The notes: generated by a model from the sequence alone, not told the origin. A stretch of 64,000 nt of DNA from Bacteroides sp. (GCA_021201335.1 JAJQFD010000019.1:51642-115641), one strand, 5' to 3'; numbered from the stretch's first letter, positions 7,606-17,285 are shown. Translations and numbers: made by a program.

Positions 7606-9393
7606 TTATAAATAAAATAGCGAAGTATTATAGAGATAATTATAATATCTGCCGTCATTTTGGTCATATCTCGAAAGAATCAGATACTTCCCTATTGTTT
7701 GCATTGAAGTACAATGAAAATTTGGATAGGGTACTTCTATCTTTCTGGAACTTCCATTCAGACAATTGATAACATAAATACAATGATCCGAGAAAAGAAG
7801 CAAATTACTTACTTCCTGTTTGTTCTCAATAAGAACCATTTCATAAAAACTTCCGGGAGAATGGAATTTCTTTTCTGATAATTCATGGATATGTATCAAT
7901 CTGACTTCATTGCCATTACCTAGCGCTATAAACGGACTTTGTTTTCCTGCAACACACAGCAGATCATTGGGCGCATCTACAATTTTCTTTGCTTCAAGTG
8001 TAGAGGCATCCACCCATGTGACGTGGTTTACAGGGTTGGAACCGTGAAGTATAAATCCTTCTCCGTTGAAACAACTTTCTACATACGGTGCTAATGATTT
8101 ACTCCCCGAATTCGGTTCGGTTTTATAACCGATGAAAGGCAGAAACTTCAGCTCCGTGTTAATTGTAAATATTTGATTGTTAGTGGTAAATAAGCCTACC
8201 CCATTACCCGCATAAGTAATTTGGGACAGATGATTATTTTCTGGTAATTGAAAAATGGATGTTTCGATCAATTGACCTGTATTTGCCTTATAGATATCTA
8301 TCTTATAACTTCCATCTGCAGTTTTAGTTACTGCATTTACGGTTTCATTTTGTATATTGTAACTCCAATGATCGTAATTGCTTACATCTGTTAATTGTTT
8401 GATAGTTCTCATTTCCGGTAGAGAAACGATATAACCCGGATTACCTGTCATCCATCCACAAGTATTGTTAGAAGTGAGTAAAAACTCACCTCTGGATTTA
8501 GATATTAATTCTCCCTGATAAAGTTTCTGGCAGAAATCAATAGTAAGCTCATTTCCGTTACGGTCTTCAACTGTTAGTTTATAATCAACCTTTTCAAACA
8601 ATAAGAAAGGGAAATTGCTGACATGTATGGATTTTCCTTCATTGATTTCGGTTACTTTTAATTCGTCTATAGCTGTTCTGTGCGTATTTTCTATCCGGAT
8701 AAATTGTACAGGTTGAGAGAAATGGAATATAACACCTTTATGAAAGAAGGCGGTAGCATCTGCCAGATTTTCACTATCCAATAGTTTAAGTGGCGGACCA
8801 GCATTTTGTTTAATTGTAACCAATCTGGTTTCTCTGTTCTGTGTAGTGATAGTAATCTCGGCAGTCCTTTCTTCAAATGTTTCATTATCAGCTATCCGAA
8901 CGGAAAGCGGTTCAAAGGATTGGTAAACTTTGTCTTCCCATGTAATCCAATTAGAATTACAGGAAATAGTATATGAAATGTTTGATTCTAATTGTAAAGT
9001 AACAGACTGTTCCTGATTACTGATTTCCAGAGAATTATTGATAAGTCGGATAAAAGCATCTTCTGCTTGTTGGTTAATAGTAAAATGATGTTCCTGGCTT
9101 TTTCCTTCATACACAGCAATCCTTTCTTCATAAACTATATTTTCAAGCTTTTTAAAAGAAATAAACCCCAGACCGGGCTCAATGTTTGTAAAAGAATAAA
9201 AGCCATTTTCGTCTGTTTCTGCTAAGTAAGTATTTGCTCCAATTGTAAGTTCTACGGTGACGCCAGTTAATGGTGAATTATCTGCTTGATTAATAGTACC
9301 CTCTATTTGAGTAGCCGTAAATTCATTCTCTTTTGTACATCCGTTAAAATACTGGAAAAGAAACAGCGCCAAAAATAGCGTAATGTGTTTCAT
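7606..9393 (-). CDS. BACON-domain surface lipoprotein with carboxypeptidase-like regulatory and propeller-like regions (paralogue A)
   Basis: Exported lipoprotein of 595 residues of unknown precise role. The signal peptide ends in a lipobox at FNGC (Cys19). Residues about 27-105 form a carboxypeptidase-regulatory-like beta-sandwich (IEGTINQADNSPLTGVTVELT, ETDENGFYSFTNIEPG). Residues about 118-200 form a BACON-like domain with the typical Trp (CNSNWITW) and closing strand (TRLVTIKQNAGPP). The remaining 390 residues look like blades of a beta-propeller and lack recognised catalytic motifs. The same three-part plan occurs in the proteins at 40846 and 43935, so this is a local three-member family. 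BACON domains are thought to bind glycan or mucin. A TATCTTTG promoter element lies 21 bp upstream of the start, at the same spacing as in the 43935 paralogue. Confidence 0.82.
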   Translation of the reverse strand: MKHITLFLALFLFQYFNGCTKENEFTATQIEGTINQADNSPLTGVTVELTIGANTYLAETDENGFYSFTNIEPGLGFISFKKLENIVYEERIAVYEGKSQEHHFTINQQAEDAFIRLINNSLEISNQEQSVTLQLESNISYTISCNSNWITWEDKVYQSFEPLSVRIADNETFEERTAEITITTQNRETRLVTIKQNAGPPLKLLDSENLADATAFFHKGVIFHFSQPVQFIRIENTHRTAIDELKVTEINEGKSIHVSNFPFLLFEKVDYKLTVEDRNGNELTIDFCQKLYQGELISKSRGEFLLTSNNTCGWMTGNPGYIVSLPEMRTIKQLTDVSNYDHWSYNIQNETVNAVTKTADGSYKIDIYKANTGQLIETSIFQLPENNHLSQITYAGNGVGLFTTNNQIFTINTELKFLPFIGYKTEPNSGSKSLAPYVESCFNGEGFILHGSNPVNHVTWVDASTLEAKKIVDAPNDLLCVAGKQSPFIALGNGNEVRLIHIHELSEKKFHSPGSFYEMVLIENKQEVSNLLLFSDHCIYVINCLNGSSRKIEVPYPNFHCTSMQTIGKYLILSRYDQNDGRYYNYLYNTSLFYL

Positions 9394-9413
9394 ATCTCAG
9401 ATGTTTATTCTCA

Positions 9414-9444
9414 CAAAGATATATTTTTAAAAAGAAATAAGCAA
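9414..9444 (-). promoter_or_regulatory. Bacteroidetes-type promoter of BACON lipoprotein A
   Basis: On the minus strand a TATCTTTG -7 element (plus-strand caaagata, 9414-9421) is preceded by a TTG -33 element (plus-strand 9442-9444) with 20 bp between them. It fits the TTG / TAnnTTTG consensus and sits just upstream of the start codon at 9393. Confidence 0.6.
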
Positions 9445-9541
9445 GAAAAAAGGGCTTTTCACAGAATTTATAAACAGAAACATAGAGGGTTACATAAAAA
9501 ACTCTTAAATTGCAGTTCTTTTTTGAAACTGACGCTCTTTT

Positions 9542-10393
9542 ATGAATAAATTTTATCTCTATGTACTTCTTCTGGTGTGTATGTTGGGTTGTAAACCAGA
9601 AAAAGAAACTTTATTAACAATCGCTACTTTTAACATCAGGTATGAGAATTCTCATGATGGAGTTAACAGTTGGAATAACCGTAAGCCGTTTGTTTATCAA
9701 TTTGTTCGTGAAAATAAACTGGAAATCATAGGTTTACAGGAAGTCCTAAACTCTCAACTTCGGGATTTAAAGAAAAACTTACCAGAATATGAATTTATCG
9801 GTGTAGGACGTGAAGATGGAAAAGAGGCCGGCGAATATGCACCAATAGCTTTTCTGAAGGATAACTTTGAAAAGCTGGACGGCAATACTTTCTGGCTAAG
9901 TGAGAATCCTGATAGCGTAGGAATAAAAGGATGGGATGCTGCACTTGCCCGGATTGCCACCTGGGTGAAGCTGAAAGATAAAAATAATGGCAAAGTATTT
10001 ATGGTAGTAAATACCCACTTTGATCACATAGGTACGGAAGCCCGTAAGCAAAGTGCTTTACTGATAATTGATAAAATTAAAGAAATAGTGGGAGATAATC
10101 CAGCCATTATAACCGGCGACTTTAACATTACAGATGAATCTGATGCTTATCAAACCTTAACAAACAATCCTTTCGTCTTAAAAGACGCACATAAAATAGC
10201 ATCGGTTGTTACAGGAGAATCAATCACTTTTCACGATTTTGGGCGAGCTTCTGAAAATGAAAGGCAGAAGATTGACTTTATCTTTGTAACTCCTCAGATC
10301 AAAGTGAAGACCTCAGCGATACCTTCTTCCCGGATTGATTCGGTCTTATACCTGACGGATCATAATACTCAAATCGCGACTATAGAATTTTAA
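9542..10393 (+). CDS. Endonuclease/exonuclease/phosphatase (EEP) family lipoprotein
   Basis: Predicted exported metal-dependent phosphohydrolase or phosphodiesterase of 283 residues. It has a lipoprotein signal with Cys at LLVCMLGC (Cys17). The EEP fold motifs occur in order: ATFNIRYEN (Asn31), GLQEVL (metal-binding Glu67), VVNTHFDHIG (His), TGDFNIT (Asp and Asn), KIDFIF (Asp) and the closing LTDHN (Asp-His pair). The catalytic set is therefore complete. Members of this fold cleave nucleic acids, phospho-sugars or sphingomyelin; export as a lipoprotein argues against DNA repair. It lies 40 bp upstream of a GH92 alpha-mannosidase and is probably co-transcribed with it, so a role in removing phosphate from glycans (for example mannose-phosphate) is an attractive inference, not a demonstrated one. 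Confidence 0.85.
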   Translation: MNKFYLYVLLLVCMLGCKPEKETLLTIATFNIRYENSHDGVNSWNNRKPFVYQFVRENKLEIIGLQEVLNSQLRDLKKNLPEYEFIGVGREDGKEAGEYAPIAFLKDNFEKLDGNTFWLSENPDSVGIKGWDAALARIATWVKLKDKNNGKVFMVVNTHFDHIGTEARKQSALLIIDKIKEIVGDNPAIITGDFNITDESDAYQTLTNNPFVLKDAHKIASVVTGESITFHDFGRASENERQKIDFIFVTPQIKVKTSAIPSSRIDSVLYLTDHNTQIATIEF

Positions 10394-10433
10394 AGCAATC
10401 ATATATAATTACTAACCCCCTAAAAACTTGTTT

Positions 10434-12686
10434 ATGAGATTAAAAAGCCTAACATGCCTGGCATTGGCCATGGGTTTCGGTCTATCCGCCTGCCAGGAAA
10501 ATGTTGAGAAAGAAACGACCAACCTAAACCTGACTGCCTACGTTGATCCATATATTGGAACGGGAGATCATGGTCATGTATTTATGGGAGCAAATGTACC
10601 CTTCGGGCTTGTTCAATTAGGCCCTACTAACATTTCAGAAGGCTGGGACTGGGTTTCCGGCTATCACATTTCCGATTCAACCATTTTTGGTTTTACCCAC
10701 ATGCATCTGAATGGTACGGGTATCGGCGATCTCTGTGATATTGCTTTTATGCCCGTCACCGGTCCGGTGAAATTAGGAAAAGGAAACATTACCGATCCTG
10801 AATCCGGACAATATTCTCTTTTTGACCGGAAAACAGAAACAGCGAAAGCGGGTTATTATGCTGTTCACTTGGATCGTTATGGAATTGATGTAGAACTTAC
10901 CGCAACCAAACGTGTTGGATTTCACAAATATATTTTCCCTGCATCGAAGGATGCCCGAGTAATTATTGACTTAAAGAGTAAGTTGAATTGGGATAAACCG
11001 GTAGATACTTATTTGATCTATGAAAATGACACGACCATTTCCGGTTATCGGAATTCAGTAGGCTGGGCCAATGACCAACGAGTCTTTTTTACCGCCACTT
11101 TTTCTAAACCGATGAAAGGTTTCTTATTATCAGAAGGTGAGGAAGGAAAAGAAGCTACTGAACTACAGGCAACCGGAGTATTTGGACAAGCCTTATTTGA
11201 TACGCAGGATAAAGAAGATATTTATATTAAAGTAGCCTTGTCGCCCGTTAGTATTGAGAATGCAAAACTAAACATGGCTGCAGAATTACCTGGTTGGGAT
11301 TTTAAACAAACAATTGTCAATGCAGATGAAGCCTGGAATAAAGAGTTAAATAAAATCCAGATAAAAAGCAACGATGAAACCATTAAACGCATATTCTATA
11401 CCGGCTTGTATCACACAATGATTGCTCCTTCCGAGTTTTGTGACGTAAACGGTGATTACAGGGGAGCCGATGCTCAAATGCATAAAGGAGAAGGTTTTGT
11501 AAATTATACCACTTTCTCCCTTTGGGATACTTACAGGGCTGCTCACCCATTGATGACTATCATTCACCCAGAAAAGATGGGTGATATGATTAATACCATG
11601 CTAACCATTTACAAGCAACAGGGAAAACTACCTGTATGGCATTTGGTAGGCTGTGAAACCGATTGTATGGTAGGTAATCCGGGGATCCCTGTGGTAGCAG
11701 ATGCCATATTAAAGGGTTTCGGAGGTTTTGATAAAGAACTGGCATACGAAGCCATGAAGAACTCAGCCATGTTGGATGAAAGAGGACTGAAATACCTGAA
11801 AGAATACGGTTATATCCCTTATGATAAAGAATCCGAAGGATTATCGAAGTGTATGGAATATGCTATTGCCGATTGGGCACTGTCACAAGTAGCCAAAGAG
11901 ATGGGTAAAATGGAAGATTATGAATATTTCCTCAACCGCAGCAAAGCTTATAAGCATTATTTCGATAAGCAAACCGGATTTGTTCGCGGACTTTCTTCCG
12001 ACGGAAAATTCCGCCCAAAATTCAATCCATTTGAATCTGTACACCGTGAAAATGATTATACCGAAGGAAATGCGTGGCAATACACTTGGCTTGTTCCACA
12101 TGATATACATGGATTAGTCGATCTTTTCGGAAGCAAAGAAGCTTTTGTAACCAAACTTGATTCACTTTTCACTGTGGAAGGTAGCTTGGGGGCACATGCT
12201 TCCCCTGATATTTCCGGTTTGATAGGGCAGTATGCACATGGTAATGAACCCAGTCATCATGTCCTTTATATATATCCGTATATCGGTCAGCCTTGGAAAA
12301 CTGCTGAAAAGGTACGGGAAGTATTGAAAGACCTTTATACCGACCAGCCTGCCGGATTAAGCGGCAATGAAGATGTCGGTCAGATGTCTGCCTGGTATAT
12401 ACTCTCAGCAATGGGGCTTTATCAGGTGGAACCTGCCGGAGGAAAATACATTTTTGGTAGTCCGATTGTCGATGAGGCGCTGATTCAGGTAGGTAATAAT
12501 AAAACCTTTAAAGTGATAGCCACTAATAATAGTAAAAGCAACATTTATATCCAGCAAGTGCTACTTAATGGAAAGCCTTATGAATTATCTTTTATTGATT
12601 TTAAAGATATTCAGGCAGGGGGAACATTGGAGTTTGTGATGGGCAATACACCCTCACAAACTTGGGGTTTAAATGCTATTAACTAA
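10434..12686 (+). CDS. GH92 family alpha-mannosidase, exported lipoprotein
   Basis: Glycoside hydrolase family 92 enzyme (calcium-dependent exo-alpha-mannosidase), about 750 residues from the ATG at 10434. The lipobox is GLSAC. Family hallmarks are present: N-terminal YVDPYIGTGDHGHVFMGANV, FTHMHLNGTG, the (alpha/alpha)6 catalytic half with TEGNAWQYTW (a Glu in the usual general-acid region), GNEPSHHVLYIYPYIGQPWK and SGNEDVGQMSAWYILSAMG (the acidic cluster of the catalytic base), and the closing beta-sandwich IYIQQVLLNGKPY. The length is normal and the frame intact, unlike the second GH92 gene at 27730. It follows the EEP lipoprotein by 40 bp and is followed by a hairpin. Likely substrate: alpha-mannosides such as N-glycan or yeast mannan side chains. 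The exact linkage cannot be told. Confidence 0.93.
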   Translation: MRLKSLTCLALAMGFGLSACQENVEKETTNLNLTAYVDPYIGTGDHGHVFMGANVPFGLVQLGPTNISEGWDWVSGYHISDSTIFGFTHMHLNGTGIGDLCDIAFMPVTGPVKLGKGNITDPESGQYSLFDRKTETAKAGYYAVHLDRYGIDVELTATKRVGFHKYIFPASKDARVIIDLKSKLNWDKPVDTYLIYENDTTISGYRNSVGWANDQRVFFTATFSKPMKGFLLSEGEEGKEATELQATGVFGQALFDTQDKEDIYIKVALSPVSIENAKLNMAAELPGWDFKQTIVNADEAWNKELNKIQIKSNDETIKRIFYTGLYHTMIAPSEFCDVNGDYRGADAQMHKGEGFVNYTTFSLWDTYRAAHPLMTIIHPEKMGDMINTMLTIYKQQGKLPVWHLVGCETDCMVGNPGIPVVADAILKGFGGFDKELAYEAMKNSAMLDERGLKYLKEYGYIPYDKESEGLSKCMEYAIADWALSQVAKEMGKMEDYEYFLNRSKAYKHYFDKQTGFVRGLSSDGKFRPKFNPFESVHRENDYTEGNAWQYTWLVPHDIHGLVDLFGSKEAFVTKLDSLFTVEGSLGAHASPDISGLIGQYAHGNEPSHHVLYIYPYIGQPWKTAEKVREVLKDLYTDQPAGLSGNEDVGQMSAWYILSAMGLYQVEPAGGKYIFGSPIVDEALIQVGNNKTFKVIATNNSKSNIYIQQVLLNGKPYELSFIDFKDIQAGGTLEFVMGNTPSQTWGLNAIN

Positions 12687-12704
12687 AATTATAATTTACA
12701 ACTA

Positions 12705-12747
12705 ATCCCGTATACACTTCTTTTTAAAGAGAGAGTGTATGCGGGAT
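12705..12747 (+). terminator. Hairpin after GH92 gene
   Basis: A 14-bp stem (atcccgtatacact with agtgtatgcgggat, one mismatch) starts 19 bp after the stop codon. It is not followed at once by T; a short T run appears about 13 bp later. Termination or transcript-end protection is likely. Confidence 0.6.
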
Positions 12748-12913
12748 ACTTGTATCGGTACGTTTTTATTCTGATTAGGACTTTTTTCATAGTATAATTA
12801 ATGCCTATTCCTTTAACCTTTTTTCAGAGGAAGTATGTTATTAAAGATGAAACTCTTGGAATGTTAAAAAGGAAATTGTTTATTTACAACGTTTTTTTTA
12901 AATTTATTATAAT

Positions 12914-14101
12914 ATGAAAAAGAATTTGATGATCCTAACTATTGCTGGTTTGGCCGCTATTGCACCAGCACAAGCACAAAATGAAGGGTACGCGAACGCA
13001 AGACAAGACAAGTATGAAGTACTCACGAACAGATTCCGGGATAATTGGTTTATCTCTGTAGGCGGTGGAGCCGAATTATTATTAGGTAACGGCGATACAA
13101 GAGGAAGTTTGGGTGATCGCATCAGCCCGACACTCAATGTATCAGTCGGTAAATGGTTTACTCCCGGATTGGGACTTCGTTTGCAATATAGCGGACTCCA
13201 GGCGCGCGGTTTTACAACAGATGCTTCAAATCCTTATGCAAAAGGAATGGAAGGAACCGGAGCTAATCGTTATTACAAACAGAAATTCAGTTACGGCAAT
13301 CTGCATGCAGATGCATTGTTTAATTTGAATGCCTTGTTTGGTGGATATAACCCTGATCGTATCTATGAGATTATTCCTTATGCCGGTGCTGGTTTTACCC
13401 ATACCTACTCAGGTAAAAAAGGCGAAGCCTTAAGTGTAAATGCGGGTATTATCAATCGTTTCCGTCTTTCGAATGCATTGGATCTTAATTTGGAGTTGAG
13501 TGGCATGTTGGTAGAGAATAAATTTGATCGCGAACTAGGTGGTAACCAAGATTTCGACGGTACTGTATCTGCTTCTCTCGGATTGACCTATCGGTTCCCA
13601 ACTCGCGGATTCAAAAAGGCTAAACAGACCCCTCAGCTTATCTCTGAAGCAGAGCTCAAAGACATCCGTTCGAAAGTGAATTCGCTGGTTGCCGAAAATG
13701 CGAATCTGAAACAAGAATTGGCAGCTAAACCGGTAATACAGGAAGTCGTGAAAGAAATTTCCACTACTCCTGAAATCGCACCGCGGTCGGTATTCTTCAC
13801 GATTGGTTCTTCGAAAGTTTCTGCACAGGAATTGGTTAACTTGGGATTCCTTGCTGATCAGATGAAACAATACCCTGATCTGAAGTTCAAATTGGTTGGT
13901 TATGCTGATTCAGCTACCGGTACACCTGAGAAAAACAAAGAACTGAGCCGCAAACGCGCCCAGGCTGTTGTCGATGCATTGGTATCTACATATGGAATCG
14001 CTGGTAATCGTATGACAATCGATGCTGTTGGTGGAATCGATAAATTTGACAGAGACAAAGTTTATTTAAACCGCATGGTACAAATTGAAGTAGTGAAGTA
14101 A
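12914..14101 (+). CDS. OmpA-like outer membrane porin with peptidoglycan-binding domain (copy 2)
   Basis: 395-residue paralogue of the protein at 6353, with the same plan. A signal peptide (MKKNLMILTIAGLAAIAPAQA) is followed by an N-terminal barrel, the coiled linker AELKDIRSKVNSLVAENANLKQEL and the C-terminal OmpA domain with GYADSATGTPEKNKELSRKRA. Differences cluster in the predicted surface loops: residues near 'TTDASNPYAKGMEGTG' in this copy replace a different loop in copy 1. That suggests antigenic or ligand divergence on a common scaffold. It is transcribed alone, with a 227-bp upstream gap and a strong terminator 31 bp downstream. Three unrelated genes lie between the two copies. Role: outer-membrane stability and possibly a slow porin. 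Confidence 0.92.
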   Translation: MKKNLMILTIAGLAAIAPAQAQNEGYANARQDKYEVLTNRFRDNWFISVGGGAELLLGNGDTRGSLGDRISPTLNVSVGKWFTPGLGLRLQYSGLQARGFTTDASNPYAKGMEGTGANRYYKQKFSYGNLHADALFNLNALFGGYNPDRIYEIIPYAGAGFTHTYSGKKGEALSVNAGIINRFRLSNALDLNLELSGMLVENKFDRELGGNQDFDGTVSASLGLTYRFPTRGFKKAKQTPQLISEAELKDIRSKVNSLVAENANLKQELAAKPVIQEVVKEISTTPEIAPRSVFFTIGSSKVSAQELVNLGFLADQMKQYPDLKFKLVGYADSATGTPEKNKELSRKRAQAVVDALVSTYGIAGNRMTIDAVGGIDKFDRDKVYLNRMVQIEVVK

Positions 14102-14132
14102 ATACATATTTATTTTATTGAACTCTTAAATT

Positions 14133-14174
14133 CGTCGGATCAGTGTATTGGAAACTGATCCGACGTTTATTTTT
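14133..14174 (+). terminator. Strong intrinsic terminator of OmpA-like copy 2
   Basis: A perfect 12-bp stem (cgtcggatcagt / actgatccgacg) with an 8-base loop is followed by tttattttt. Confidence 0.9.
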
Positions 14175-14239
14175 AAACTTATTCTATCATAATCAGATAA
14201 TAAATACGATATTTGTGCTTCAATACATAGTTCTTACTA

Positions 14240-16825
14240 ATGAAAGCCACCTTAAAATATCTTCTTTTCTACTGCCTTCTGCTATTGACACAAACTCTTT
14301 CCGGCAAAGATGGATATAATTATGGACTTGGCTTTCAGTCTTATGAAGTTGAAAAAGAAAAAAGAACCAGCCTGAATCTGACTCCTGATCAACCATTTTT
14401 CTTTAAGGATGGATTTATATTGGAATTTGATGTCAACTTTCAGCATATCCATCACAACTTTGGTTATATACTTCGGATAATCGGGCAGAATAATGAACAC
14501 ATTGATTTGCTGCTAAGTCGTACCCGGAACAGCGAAGTGTTTGAGCCCCAGCTTACGGCCACTTACAAATCCACTCAGGTACTAAACAACGGTACTTTCA
14601 AAGACCTGGGGATTGAATTCGATCAATGGATCAGCATAAAACTGGTTATCGATAAAAAACAGAAGATATTTAAACTGAAGATCAACGAAAAAGAATATGA
14701 TGCCATCGAAGACACTTTTGAAGGACTGGAACGTGTGAACATCTTATTTGGTAAAAGCAATCTTTTATCTTACCAGACAAGTGATGTACCCAAAATGGCC
14801 GTCAAAAATATCCGGATTAATACCCTCCAGGGAAAGCCACTGTACTATTGGGAACTGTCTAAACATACCTTACAAGGAGCGTATGACGATTTAAAAAAAA
14901 CATTTTGCCCACACTGAAAATCCAGTCTGGCTGCTGGATTATCATGCCTATTGGGTTCAAAGAACTTCTTTTAAAACGGGAGTTTATCCGCAAATCACCT
15001 TTAATCCGCAAATAAATCAGGTTGCTATTGCAGACCGGCACTCCTTCTATACCTATGATATAACGAAAGATATATTCGAAGCAAATACTTTTACCCGGGG
15101 ATTTCCTTCCGGAAGTAAAGCGAATCAATTACTGTACAATCCACTGGAAGATTATTATTTCACGTATAACTTCCAGGATGAAATAGCTGTTTATAACATA
15201 GACACGAAATCGTGGAACAATGAAAAAGAAAACCCGGTTGATCCTCATTTCTGGCATCACAACCGTTTTTTTCTCCTCTCACCAATACTTTATATACTTT
15301 TGGTGGATATGGTTTCCATCTGTATAGGAACGATATCCATATGTATGACTTTGCCACTCGAACCTGGCAAAAGGGGGTATATAAAGGCGAGTCTCCCATA
15401 TTGCCCCGTTATTTAGCCGGACTGGGGGTTATCGATGAAGAAACTGTACTCATTTTCGGCGGTCATGGAAATAAAGAAGGAAACCAGGAGTTTTCTCCTC
15501 ATAATTACTATGACTTATTTACGTATAACGTTCAAACCTCAGAAACAAAGAAACTTTGGGAACTGGATGCCACCCAACATAATTTTGTGGCGGCCAATTC
15601 TTTGGTGGTTGACACCTTGCAACGGTGTTTTTATGCGTTGTGTTTTCCGAATCAGAAGTTCAACGCAGTGCTACAACTCTATCGGTTTTCGATGGATGAG
15701 CCTGTATATGATATCCTGGCTGACAGTATCCCTTATCCGTTTAACGATAACCATTCTTTCGCCGATCTGTATCTAACGAATGATAAAAGACAGTTAGTGG
15801 CTGTAACATCTTATACCGACGAGAAAGCAGCGGAGGCTGAGATTGCGATTTATACGCTTTCTTTTCCACCCATGAAATCATCCGAATTGCTTCAAAAGCA
15901 TGCTAAAGGTAACTCTCTGATGTGGTATATCTTCCTCATTTTGGCTGTGCTCCTGCTGGTTTATTATGGTTGGAACCGGAGAAGAAAACAATTGGAAACT
16001 CGAAAAAACAATGTCGGCCAACCAGTAACGGCAACAGGAGTAGAACTTATGGATATGCAGGATCCGGTAACCGGCATTAGAACTATTCAGGAGGAAATTA
16101 CCCAACCTTCTATCTGCTTGTTTGGTGGTTTCCAGGTAATAGGGAAAGAATCAAGGAATGTCACCGGTGAGTTTTCGCCGATCCTTAAACAGCTCTTTCT
16201 CCTTATACTATTATATACACTCAAAGATGGGAAAGGGATATCCTCTTTTAAGCTACGGGAGATTCTATGGTATGATAAAAGCGAGGAAAGCGCCAAGAAT
16301 AACCGGGGCGTTTCATTGAGTAAGCTAAGACTGATTTTTGAAAAAATCGGGGAGATATCCATCAGTAGTCAGACTTCTTATTGGAGTGTACATTTTGGTA
16401 ACGACATTTATTGTGATTACTATGAAGCGCTGGTTTTGATGGACAGACTGGCGAAAGTACCGGATGTGAGAGACATCAGGCGGCTGGCATTTATCACATC
16501 GGCCGGAGAACTGCTTCCTAACCTACAAGCCGACTGGGTAGATACCTTTAAGTCGGATTTCTCCAATAAATTAATTGATCTTCTGCTTCATCTGATCGCT
16601 GCAGATACCGAACAAGTACTGGATACCTCCCTTAAAATCAATATTTCCGATGCCATTTTTGCGCACGATTCATTGAATGAGGACGCACTTAAATTAAAGT
16701 GTAAGCTCCTTGTTGAAACAGGTAAAAACGGATTGGCGCAAAAGATATATGCTTCTTTCGTAAAAGAATACCAGGCTTTGTTCGGTGCGGAATTTAAATA
16801 TACCTTCGAGCAGGTTATTTCCTGA
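14240..16825 (+). pseudogene. Transmembrane one-component regulator: LamG-like + kelch sensor, one TM, SARP/BTAD-like DNA-binding region; two frameshifts
   Basis: Three consecutive open segments form one conceptual protein of about 860 residues. The pieces are a signal peptide, a concanavalin/LamG-like domain (residues about 35-215), a kelch/galactose-oxidase-like region (NTLYTFGGYG..., TVLIFGGHG), one membrane helix (WYIFLILAVLLLVYYGW, coded near 15920-15975) with a basic stop-transfer NRRRK, and a cytosolic C-terminus. The C-terminus resembles the SARP/BTAD winged helix (ICLFGGFQV, FKLREILWYDKSEESAKNNRGVSLSKLR, YWSVHF) plus a helical tail. Frame is lost twice: one extra A in the A8 run at 14893-14900, and one missing T in the T7 run at 15266-15272. 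Frame-corrected, the protein is continuous. It precedes a PUL by 1.1 kb and is probably its sensor-regulator. It could be a decayed gene, a homopolymer switch or a sequencing artefact. Confidence 0.75.
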
Positions 16826-16996
16826 TGACTTGTATACCCGGTTAATCCCTCTTCTTGTCACTTTTCCACTAAAAAGCAAAATATAGAATCACAATTTATA
16901 AAAAAGGCTTTTTCTTGTAACTCGTACTTTTTGAAAAATCGACAAACCAGCATTGAATTGTTAATGAATGAAGGAGAATGCAACAGGAATTAACTA

Positions 16997-17106
16997 AAAT
17001 GCTACCGGAAGTTGGGACAAATGCCGGTAGCAAATCGTCCAAATACAATAAGCATTTCACCCAAATGCCGGTTGAATTTGACCCAAATCCTTATTCATTT
17101 CAAGAA
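16997..17106 (+). repeat. 22-bp-period repeat array 2 (five units)
   Basis: The tetranucleotide AAAT recurs at 16997, 17019, 17041, 17063 and 17085, exactly 22 bp apart. Units 1, 2 and 4 continue with gctaccgg, gccggtag and gccggttg; units 2 to 4 end in cc or ccc. Units 2 and 4 (44 bp apart) are the most alike. The segment 16999-17016 (atgctaccggaagttggg) is the exact reverse complement of 5847-5864 in array 1. Non-coding. Confidence 0.65.
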
Positions 17107-17285
17107 AAACTGAAGTTCTTTGGCAGTGAAATTACGGTTTTGCATAAATAATGAATATATTCTCTTCTTCGATTTCTCTTTCAGCTTTTAAGTTGAATGG
17201 TTGTATTCTAGCAATTGGATGCGATTTCTGTGATTCTGATATCCCTCTATCTTGATTTATGGTTCGCAGTATGTTTTGTGTCAGA

